Below are positions 55,131-62,376 of a stretch of DNA of 64,000 nucleotides, in pieces. The stretch is from Maridesulfovibrio zosterae DSM 11974 (lineage in GTDB: Bacteria > Desulfobacterota > Desulfovibrionia > Desulfovibrionales > Desulfovibrionaceae). A program made the translations under genes and the position numbers. The notes under the pieces are model-generated. The model worked only from the letters and a program-made list of their open reading frames with translations. It had not been told where the DNA came from and ran no database searches. The stretch is taken from positions 716,998-780,997 of the forward strand of contig NZ_AUDC01000010.1 in the NCBI RefSeq assembly GCF_000425265.1, written 5' to 3'. Within the stretch, counting starts at the first letter, position 1. Each line of letters begins with the position of its first letter.

Positions 55131-56465
55131 ATGACTGATGAAGAAAGATATAAAGAAGCTAAGGAAAATGACCGGAAGTATATGATGCATTCCTGGTCAG
55201 TTCAGGAAAAGCTTTCCCCAGTCCTTGTTACCGGATGTGAAGGAATCTACTACTGGGACGAAACTGGTAAAAAGTATATGGATTTCGGTTCACAGTTAGT
55301 CAACCTGAATATAGGCCACAATCATCCCAAGGTACAACAGGCCATCAAAGATCAGGTTGATGATATTTGTTTTATTGGACCTCAATTCGCCAATGAAACC
55401 CGAGGTAAACTGGCTAAAAAAATTATCGAACTTCTTCCTGATAATTTTGGAAAGTGTTTCTTCACTATCGGCGGAGCTGACGCCAATGAAAATGCAATCA
55501 AGATGGCCCGTGCCTTTACCGGAAAAACTAAGATTTTTTCACGCTACCGTTCTTACCACGGAGCTACCTACGGAGCTATTTCGCTAAGTGGTGATCCTCG
55601 CAGACCCCCTGTAGAGCCGGGTATCCCCGGGGTTGTCCGTTTCTTTGATCCATATTGCTACCGCTGTCCGTTCGGTCATAAATACCCTGACTGCAAAATG
55701 GAATGTGCTACCCATCTTGAAGAAATAATCGGTTATGAAAATAAGGATACCTGCGCAGCTGTCCTTGTTGAATCTATCACAGGTACCAATGGTGTTTTTG
55801 TGCCGCCGGCTGGATACATGGAAAAATTACGCGAAATCTGCGATCGCAACGACATGCTCCTTATCTGTGATGAGGTCATGACAGGGTTCGGACGCACTGG
55901 TAAAATGTTCGGCTTTGAGAATTTCGATATTAAACCGGATATTATCACCATGGCTAAAGGCGTTAACTCCGGTTACGTTCCGCTGGGTGTAGCCTGTGTA
56001 TCGCAGGAAATTGCCGACTGGTATGAAAGCAACATGCTTTGGTGCGGATTAACTTATTCAGGTCATCCTGTTTCCTGTGCCGCTGCTCTGGCAACCATAG
56101 AGGCCTACGAAGAAGAAAAGATCGTTGAGAACTCGGCAGCCTTAGGAGAAGTACTTAAAGAAGAACTCCTTGCCATGAAGGAAAAACATCCAAGTATCGG
56201 CGATGTACGCGTAAAAGGCCTCTTCGCCTGTATTGAAACCGTTAAAGACCGTGAAACCCGTGAACCTCTTGTTCCATGGAATGGTGCTCCCGGCGTGATG
56301 GGTGAAGTTGCTGCCAAAATGAAAGAACTCGGCGTTACTATGTTCGTGCGCTGGAATTTCATTTTCATTACTCCTCCATTAGTTATTACCAAGGAAGAAC
56401 TTCTCAAAGGTCTTTCCTGCATATCTGAAGCTCTTAAAATAGCTGATGCAGCTTTGGAGAAATAA
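55131..56465 (+). CDS. Class III PLP aminotransferase, probable beta-alanine aminotransferase
   Basis: The 444-residue protein has the class III PLP signature with LICDEVMTGFGRTGKMFG and the Schiff-base lysine in IITMAKGVNSG. The context predicts transfer from beta-alanine to a keto acid, giving malonate semialdehyde. An unusual cysteine cluster, C176-x2-C179-x8-C188-x3-C192 (YCYRCPFG ... DCKMEC), lies in the loop between the SYHG and VESITG regions and could bind a metal or iron-sulfur cluster. It starts 16 bases after the hydrolase and ends two bases before the dehydrogenase gene. Confidence 0.88.
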   Translation: MTDEERYKEAKENDRKYMMHSWSVQEKLSPVLVTGCEGIYYWDETGKKYMDFGSQLVNLNIGHNHPKVQQAIKDQVDDICFIGPQFANETRGKLAKKIIELLPDNFGKCFFTIGGADANENAIKMARAFTGKTKIFSRYRSYHGATYGAISLSGDPRRPPVEPGIPGVVRFFDPYCYRCPFGHKYPDCKMECATHLEEIIGYENKDTCAAVLVESITGTNGVFVPPAGYMEKLREICDRNDMLLICDEVMTGFGRTGKMFGFENFDIKPDIITMAKGVNSGYVPLGVACVSQEIADWYESNMLWCGLTYSGHPVSCAAALATIEAYEEEKIVENSAALGEVLKEELLAMKEKHPSIGDVRVKGLFACIETVKDRETREPLVPWNGAPGVMGEVAAKMKELGVTMFVRWNFIFITPPLVITKEELLKGLSCISEALKIADAALEK

Positions 56466-56467
56466 AT

Positions 56468-57622
56468 ATGAGCATGCAAATTTTCCAAGCTCCTGGAAGA
56501 ATCATCTTTGGTTGCGGCAGTGTTAACTCCGTAGGTGAAGAATGTGCCAAGTACGGAACTACGGCTCTGGTTGTAACAGGTAAATCCTCTGCCGCTAAAA
56601 CAGGAATGCTAGACAAGGTATCAGCTTCATTGAAGGAGTCAGGGGTTCTTCCTGTTCTTTTCGCTGAAGTAGAGCAAGATCCAAGTGTTAGTACTGTGAA
56701 CAAAGGGGTTACTTTTGCCAGAGAAAAGGGATGCGATGTTATCGTAGCTCTTGGCGGAGGGAGCCCTCTTGATGCGGCAAAAGCAATTTCACTATTACTA
56801 ACAAATAAAGGTGAAATTCAGGATTATGAAGGATTTAAACCTCATAAACACGGGATGCCGCTTATTGCTATCCCCACTACGGCAGGTACCGCCAGTGAAG
56901 TAACCCGTTTTACCGTAATCACAGACACTGAACGCAAACTAAAAATGCTTGTTGGTGGAGATGGAATCATCCCTAAGGCGGCCTTGCTCGACCCTGAACT
57001 GACTTTGACTATGCCTGCAGGCGTGACTGCTGCGACAGGAATGGATGCTCTAACTCACGCGATTGAGGCATATATATCACGCAGGGCTATGCCTTTGACA
57101 GACATTCATGCCATTAAAGCAATCGAGCTTATCGGCGGAAATTTGATTAAAGCTGTGACAGATCCAGAAAATATTATTGCCCGAGAAGCTATGCTTTTAG
57201 GACAACTACATGCAGGATTTGCCTTTTCAAACAGCTCGGTGGCGCTAGTTCATTCCATGTCTCGGCCACTGGGGGCTAACTTCTCGATCCCACATGGCAA
57301 AGCAAATGCTATGCTGCTACCAGCAGTTATGGATTATAATCGTCTGGCCTGCCCTGAAAAGCTTAAAGATGTTGCTTCAGCTCTCGGTGAAAATACAGAT
57401 GGGCTTAGCCCTCGTGAAGGAGCTGTTGTCGGAGTTGAATCGCTGTTTGAAATATTCTCCGAAACGGGGTTACCCGCAACACTGGCTGAATACGGAGTTA
57501 CAGAAAACGATCTTGAAGCACTGGCAGAAGACGCAATTGCTTCAGGTTCCACCGCTAATAATCCGAGAAAACCAATATTAAGCGACGTAATATCAATATA
57601 TTCTTCTATTCTTGGCTCATAA
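56468..57622 (+). CDS. Iron-type alcohol dehydrogenase, probable malonate semialdehyde reductase
   Basis: The 384-residue enzyme has the group III ADH motifs: GGGSPLDAAKA for NAD(P) binding, PTTAGTASEVT, and metal ligands in MDALTHAIEAY and the VHSMSRPLG ... PHGKANAM stretch. In this operon it would reduce malonate semialdehyde to 3-hydroxypropionate, as RutE/YdfG-type enzymes do in other pyrimidine routes, getting rid of a toxic aldehyde and reoxidising cofactor. The substrate is inferred from context. The start is two bases after the aminotransferase stop. Confidence 0.87.
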   Translation: MSMQIFQAPGRIIFGCGSVNSVGEECAKYGTTALVVTGKSSAAKTGMLDKVSASLKESGVLPVLFAEVEQDPSVSTVNKGVTFAREKGCDVIVALGGGSPLDAAKAISLLLTNKGEIQDYEGFKPHKHGMPLIAIPTTAGTASEVTRFTVITDTERKLKMLVGGDGIIPKAALLDPELTLTMPAGVTAATGMDALTHAIEAYISRRAMPLTDIHAIKAIELIGGNLIKAVTDPENIIAREAMLLGQLHAGFAFSNSSVALVHSMSRPLGANFSIPHGKANAMLLPAVMDYNRLACPEKLKDVASALGENTDGLSPREGAVVGVESLFEIFSETGLPATLAEYGVTENDLEALAEDAIASGSTANNPRKPILSDVISIYSSILGS

Positions 57623-57640
57623 CCGTTTAGAAATAATCAT

Positions 57641-57663
57641 GACCCGGGTTTTACTCCCGGGTC
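57641..57663 (+). other. Intercistronic hairpin between the dehydrogenase and preA
   Basis: GACCCGGG (57641-57648) pairs with CCCGGGTC (57656-57663). No T-run follows, so read-through to preA is expected. Confidence 0.6.
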
Positions 57664-57683
57664 AATGTCTCAGAGGTTTAAGT

Positions 57684-58883
57684 ATGAGTAAAATTATCGA
57701 CCTTTCCGTTACCCAGAACGGCATAACTTTTCCCAATCCCTTTTTGCTTGCTTCGGCACCACCGACAGCATACGGGGAAAATATAATGCGGGCATTCGAT
57801 CACGGATGGGGTGGTGCAGTGCTTAAAACACTCAAGCCTGACTTCATGGACATCAAGGATGTTACTCCGCGCTTTGCTACACTCAAAGATAAAAATAAAG
57901 TTCTTGGATTTCAAAATTTTGAACTGGTTACAAAGCGTTCTCTAGCCGATTGGCTTCCAGAGATAGAAGCGATAAAAAAGAAATATCCTAAGCATGGACT
58001 TATCGGCTCCATAATGGCTGATATAAAAAAAGAGTCGTGGCAGGAAATGGCCAAAAATGTTCAAGGAGCCGGATGTGACGGGCTTGAACTAAATTTTTCA
58101 TGTCCTCACGGGATGCCGGAAAGAGGTATAGGTGCTGCTATCGGACAAGATCCAGAGATGGTTGAGCAGATAACCTCATGGGTCAAAGATGTGGCTGAAG
58201 TTCCGGTTTGGGTCAAAATAACTCCTAACGTTGCGACTCCGATTCCTCAAGCAGAAGCAGCTTTACGAGCTGGAGCAGACGGTTTGGCTGCAATTAATAC
58301 AGTTCAATGCTTGATGGGTGTTGATATTGAAAATTTCAATCCCCTTCCTGCTGTGGAAGGCCAAACTACTTACGGAGGGTATTCCGGACGTGCTGTTAAG
58401 CCAATCGGACTGCGCATAGTTTCTCAGCTTGGCAAGATGGGAGTAAAATCAATTTCCGGTATCGGCGGAATTTCTGATTGGAAGGATGCGGTAGAATATA
58501 TGCTGCTCGGCTCTACCACTGTTCAGGTGTGTACAGAAGTTATGCTACGTGGGTATGCTATAGTAGATACAATGATCGATCAGTTGACTGATTATCTTGG
58601 CCGTAAAGAAATATCTGCGATGGATTTAGTTGGCAAGGCACTACCATCCATCACCAACCATGAATCTCTTTCTCGGATACATCAGACTGTAATGCATGAT
58701 CCTGAGCAATGTGTATCCTGTGGCAGATGTGTTATAGCTTGTTCTGATTCTGGCTATAGTGCTCTCAGAATGCTTAACCGCGAGATACTGCTGGAAACTG
58801 AAGAGTGTGACGGATGTTCCTTGTGCACTCATGTTTGTCCAACAGGCAGTATGTCTATGCGGGGAGCCTGCGCAAGACCTTAA
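57684..58883 (+). CDS. preA: PreA, dihydropyrimidine dehydrogenase catalytic subunit
   Basis: PreA reduces uracil or thymine to the dihydro form with FMN. The protein of 399 residues has a dihydroorotate-dehydrogenase-type barrel with the active-site cysteine in LNFSCPHGM and the FMN loop GIGGISDW, then two C-terminal 4Fe-4S sites (CVSCGRCVIAC and CDGCSLCTHVCP). The ATG at 57684 has AGAGG upstream and fits the family start. In bacteria it normally pairs with PreT, which brings electrons from NADH, but no preT is present here. The iron-sulfur domain may instead take electrons from ferredoxin or flavodoxin. Confidence 0.94.
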   Translation: MSKIIDLSVTQNGITFPNPFLLASAPPTAYGENIMRAFDHGWGGAVLKTLKPDFMDIKDVTPRFATLKDKNKVLGFQNFELVTKRSLADWLPEIEAIKKKYPKHGLIGSIMADIKKESWQEMAKNVQGAGCDGLELNFSCPHGMPERGIGAAIGQDPEMVEQITSWVKDVAEVPVWVKITPNVATPIPQAEAALRAGADGLAAINTVQCLMGVDIENFNPLPAVEGQTTYGGYSGRAVKPIGLRIVSQLGKMGVKSISGIGGISDWKDAVEYMLLGSTTVQVCTEVMLRGYAIVDTMIDQLTDYLGRKEISAMDLVGKALPSITNHESLSRIHQTVMHDPEQCVSCGRCVIACSDSGYSALRMLNREILLETEECDGCSLCTHVCPTGSMSMRGACARP

Positions 58884-59018
58884 ATCTGTTTAATACAGTA
58901 CTGATTACGAATTGTTTTACTGATAAGTAACCAATAATTTAAGGTGTTTTTATGTGTTGTTAGGATTTAAAATAGAGCAAGATCACAAGCCTTTTAGGCT
59001 TTTAATTCCCAAAAATCT

Positions 59019-59211
59019 TGTGGACGATTTAAATCGTAACTTGAAAAGAGGATTAGTACTGCTCAGTAAAGATCTTTATTTTTCAAACCCTAATTTTGCT
59101 CATTAAAAATACTGGGCTCCCGAAGCTTTGAGTAAAGAACTTTATTACTCACCCACAATAGTTACAGGTGAGTATTAATATTATAAAACCAACAGTAAAG
59201 CTGTATACTGA
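59019..59211 (+). repeat. Tn7-like tnsA-proximal end, relic B
   Basis: TGTGGACG at 59019-59026 is one base from the Tn7 terminus TGTGGGCG and may be the true end; it runs into the palindrome CGATTTAAATCG (59025-59036). Inside lie AGTAAAGATCTTTA near 59068, AGTAAAGAACTTTATT near 59131, and CCACAATAGTT (59153-59163) followed by GGTGAGTA, flanked on the left by TACTCACC. The 58884-59018 stretch before it shows only a small AAGCC/GGCTT stem. Confidence 0.6.
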
Positions 59212-59260
59212 AGCCGCTTCTGTTAGATTGAAAATACGATCTAACAGAAGCGGCTTTTTT
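59212..59260 (+). terminator. Terminator-like hairpin abutting tnsA relic B
   Basis: AGCCGCTTCTGTTAGA (59212-59227) pairs perfectly over 16 bases with TCTAACAGAAGCGGCT (59240-59255). TTTTT follows, and the tnsA ATG is the next base (59261). Confidence 0.9.
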
Positions 59261-59690
59261 ATGGCAAAAAGAAGTGGTGGCTTAACAAAGACAAAGATCA
59301 AGAAGTGGATCAAAGAAGGGCGTGGAAAAGGCCATGAACTGGACTATAAGCCTTGAATAAATGTCCGGGATATTGCTTCCAAAGGCCGATCTTATCAAGT
59401 TTTTGGGCATAAATCCTGTCGAACACATCACCTTTTTTCCGATCTGGAGCTGGCAGTCTTCTTAGCTCTTGGTTGGTCTCCCAAAATAACTGAAATACGA
59501 GAGCCGCTTCCTTTGTAAAAGATCTTCAAATAAAGGACTCACTGGTGTACTGATTCGCTCAGTCTGAGTGGAAATAACCTCTTCTGCAGGATGTCGATTA
59601 TAGATTGCCATGTCCTGTGTGTTACACGTCAGTTTTTCATCAACTCGGTTGGACATGGCTTTTTCTAGGAAAAAATCTTTTGCACTATCG
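59261..59690 (+). pseudogene. tnsA: tnsA relic B (decayed)
   Basis: The frame starts MAKRSGGLTKTKIKKWIKEG and matches the first 90 residues of Tn7 TnsA, including GRGKGH, VRDIASKGRS, HHLFSDLELAVFLALGW and EIRE. A TGA at 59354-59356 stands where the tryptophan of the P-W motif belongs, and a TAA follows at 59516. Beyond that, similarity fades with frameshifts by about 59690. From there to 59860 I see nothing recognisable. Confidence 0.85.
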
Positions 59691-59860
59691 CCAGATATAG
59701 CAAGTCCTCACTCGTGGGATTTACGTAATATCCGAAACCCATTTTTGATTTGGAGCATTGGCCGTAAACTTTCGTGACAATAGTTTTGGTATATAATGTT
59801 TGCCTTGATGTGTTTTGGATAACGATGCTTACGCACTGTTTCATGTTTTAACTTTTAGGG

Positions 59861-59912
59861 TTGACAAAGCTTACATTTTACCTTTAATTGAAATTGAAAC
59901 TCAACTTCAATT
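59861..59912 (+). promoter_or_regulatory. Promoter with Fur box for the small protein-flavodoxin pair
   Basis: TTGACA at 59861-59866 is followed after 17 bases by TTAATT. The inverted repeat ATTGAAATTGA-AAC-TCAACTTCAAT (59887-59911, one mismatch between arms) overlaps the -10 region, as a Fur repressor site would. Confidence 0.75.
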
Positions 59913-59934
59913 AAAATAAGTCAAGGAGAATTGT

Positions 59935-60270
59935 ATGTTCATTGACGAGTCCTTTTGCGGATGTGGCGGCGATGTTAAACTAAATAACCGTAAGGCATCC
60001 AGAGTTTTATTTTTTGATATTTTGTTCGCCGAAGAGGCCGTGATCTTGATTGGCCTCGGAATCAAGTCTCTTGCTGAAAAGCACAGGTTGCCTGAATTTT
60101 TGATTAAACAGCACATGAAGCGCAATTTGTTTTTTGTTCCTCCTTCCGAGAATTTATATTTCCTTTTTACTGTCCCTGAGCTTGATGCTGACATGCATAT
60201 TACTATTCCTCCATGCCATTGGGAGTTTGTTGGCGATGCGAAGGGTAAATATTTTCCGGACAGTGTGTAA
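59935..60270 (+). CDS. Small unknown protein, predicted Fur regulon member
   Basis: The 111-residue protein has AAGGAG six bases before its ATG and a Fur box 23 bases upstream of the start. It has no signal peptide. The N-terminus carries FCGCGGD, the only cysteines apart from one near the C-terminus in the P-P-C-H-W motif, which could bind metal. I do not recognise a family. It lies 48 bases ahead of flavodoxin in the same direction, so both are probably induced together by iron shortage. Confidence 0.75.
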   Translation: MFIDESFCGCGGDVKLNNRKASRVLFFDILFAEEAVILIGLGIKSLAEKHRLPEFLIKQHMKRNLFFVPPSENLYFLFTVPELDADMHITIPPCHWEFVGDAKGKYFPDSV

Positions 60271-60285
60271 GCTGTTTGTTTCTAA

Positions 60286-60759
<474 letters not shown>

Positions 60760-60900
60760 ATTGCTTTCTACTGGCTGAGAAAATTTCTACCTGCTTTTTG
60801 GTGGATAATTGCTGAAAGCGGTATTTTGTGGATGCCGCTTTCATTTTTTTGATAATTGTAATCTATTTTATTATTAAACAGTTTTAAAGTGAGAATATTT

Positions 60901-61884
60901 ATGAAACCTAATCTGGTTACCAAGTCTCTGTATACACTTATAAAATCAAAGCAGCCTGTGTTTATATGGGGAGCACCCGGTGTCGGTAAAAGTCAGATAG
61001 TTAGACAAGTAGCGGAAAGCATGAATTATAAGTTAACAGATCTGCGCGCAGTGCTTCTTGATCCCGTTGACCTGCGTGGATTACCGAAGATCTCTGATGA
61101 AGGTGATGCCACTTGGTGTTCTCCATCGTTTTTGCCTAAAGAGGGTAAAGGAATTTTGTTTTTGGATGAACTTAATGCAGCTCCGCCTTTGGTTCAGGCT
61201 GCCTGCTATCAGTTGGTGCTGGACCGGAAACTCGGTGAATATAAACTGCCAGATGAGTGGGTTGTTATTGCTGCCGGTAACAGAGAGTCTGACAGGGCGG
61301 TTACCCATCGCATGCCATCCCCTCTCGCAAACAGATTTGTGCATCTTGATTTTGAGACCAGTGTAACAGACTGGCTTGATTGGGCTGCAGCAAATGATAT
61401 TGCTGAAGAGTTGCGGTCTTTTATTAAATTCAGACCTAATCTACTTCATGATTTTGAACCGTCACGTAATGAGAAGGCTTTTCCGTCGCCTAGATCGTGG
61501 GAATTTGTATCTAATATTATCCATTCATGCCCTGTTCCGGAAGTCGAATATGAATTATTTAAAGGTACGGTAGGGGAGGGAGCTGCAGCAGAGTTTTTTG
61601 GTTTTAGTAAAATCTACCGGAGTTTGCCTGATCCTGAGTTCATTTTAAATTCACCGGCAAAGGCACCTATTCCAGAAGATCCAGCAACAATTTATGCCCT
61701 TTGTGAATCGATTGCATCAAAGGCAAATTTTGAAAATACAGAAAATATTATGACTTATGCTGCTCGACTTCCGGCCGAGTTTGCAGTGCTTTTGGTGCGC
61801 AATGCCGTTAAAAAAGAGCGCTCTATTGTGGATTGCGAAGGTTTTGTCTCATGGGCAACCGCTAATTCAGATATTTTATTTTAA
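60901..61884 (+). CDS. MoxR-type AAA+ ATPase
   Basis: The 327-residue protein has Walker A GAPGVGKSQ near residue 24 and Walker B ILFLDELNAAPP near 86, with sensor N in VIAAGNRESD, as in MoxR/RavA-like ATPases. Such ATPases usually act as chaperones together with a von Willebrand A-domain protein encoded next. Here the partner gene follows after nine bases but is truncated. The ATG at 60901 has a weak GTGAG upstream. Confidence 0.9.
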   Translation: MKPNLVTKSLYTLIKSKQPVFIWGAPGVGKSQIVRQVAESMNYKLTDLRAVLLDPVDLRGLPKISDEGDATWCSPSFLPKEGKGILFLDELNAAPPLVQAACYQLVLDRKLGEYKLPDEWVVIAAGNRESDRAVTHRMPSPLANRFVHLDFETSVTDWLDWAAANDIAEELRSFIKFRPNLLHDFEPSRNEKAFPSPRSWEFVSNIIHSCPVPEVEYELFKGTVGEGAAAEFFGFSKIYRSLPDPEFILNSPAKAPIPEDPATIYALCESIASKANFENTENIMTYAARLPAEFAVLLVRNAVKKERSIVDCEGFVSWATANSDILF

Positions 61885-61893
61885 GGGGTACTA

Positions 61894-62376
61894 ATGAAAG
61901 CTGAGCGTAAGTTGCTTAAAGCACGGGCAGATCTTCTGCTGCACCAGCCATTTTTCGGGTCACTCTGCCTGCGCATGAATCCGGTTGAAGATAGAGCTTC
62001 TTCCAGCGCATGGACCGATGGGAAAACATTTGGTTACAATCCTTATTATATTGAAAAATTATCCGGGAGTCAGGTGGAGGGATTGCTTGCCCATACGATA
62101 ATGCATCCGGCTTGCCAGCATCATAAACGCAGGAATGGACGTGATGAGCGAATCTGGAATATGGCCTGCGACCATTCTATTAATTGGATTTTACTTGAGG
62201 CAGGGTTTGATTTGCCTGACGGATACCTTGATGATGAAAAGTACCACGGCAAAACAGCTGAAGATATTTTTACAGAGTTAAATAAAGAATTTGATCAGGA
62301 AGGTAACCCTGGACTCCATAACCGGACAGGAATCACTGTCCGAACCTTTCTCCTATTCCATTTCCGCTCACAGTAA
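61894..62376 (+). CDS. DUF2201-type putative metallopeptidase/VWA protein, truncated
   Basis: The first 130 or so of 160 residues match the N-terminal domain of DUF2201 proteins, the usual partners of the MoxR-type ATPase before it. The segment AHTIMHPACQHHKRR (66-80) corresponds to the family's zinc-like H-E-x-x-H region, but the Glu is Thr (HTIMH). The C-terminal half with the VWA-like domain is missing. After about residue 130 the frame runs out of phase through the beginning of vgrG and ends with unrelated residues. This is therefore a broken gene produced by a deletion or recombination joint. Confidence 0.75.
   Translation: MKAERKLLKARADLLLHQPFFGSLCLRMNPVEDRASSSAWTDGKTFGYNPYYIEKLSGSQVEGLLAHTIMHPACQHHKRRNGRDERIWNMACDHSINWILLEAGFDLPDGYLDDEKYHGKTAEDIFTELNKEFDQEGNPGLHNRTGITVRTFLLFHFRSQ

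Noticed and set aside
59354..59356. In-frame TGA in tnsA relic B as a selenocysteine or recoding site
   Set aside because: The position is the conserved Trp (TGG) of TnsA, a further stop and frameshifts follow, and no recoding hairpin follows, so decay is the simpler explanation.
59462..59656. 64-codon minus-strand frame downstream of relic B
   Set aside because: It is antisense to decayed tnsA sequence, has no ribosome site and no recognisable motif.
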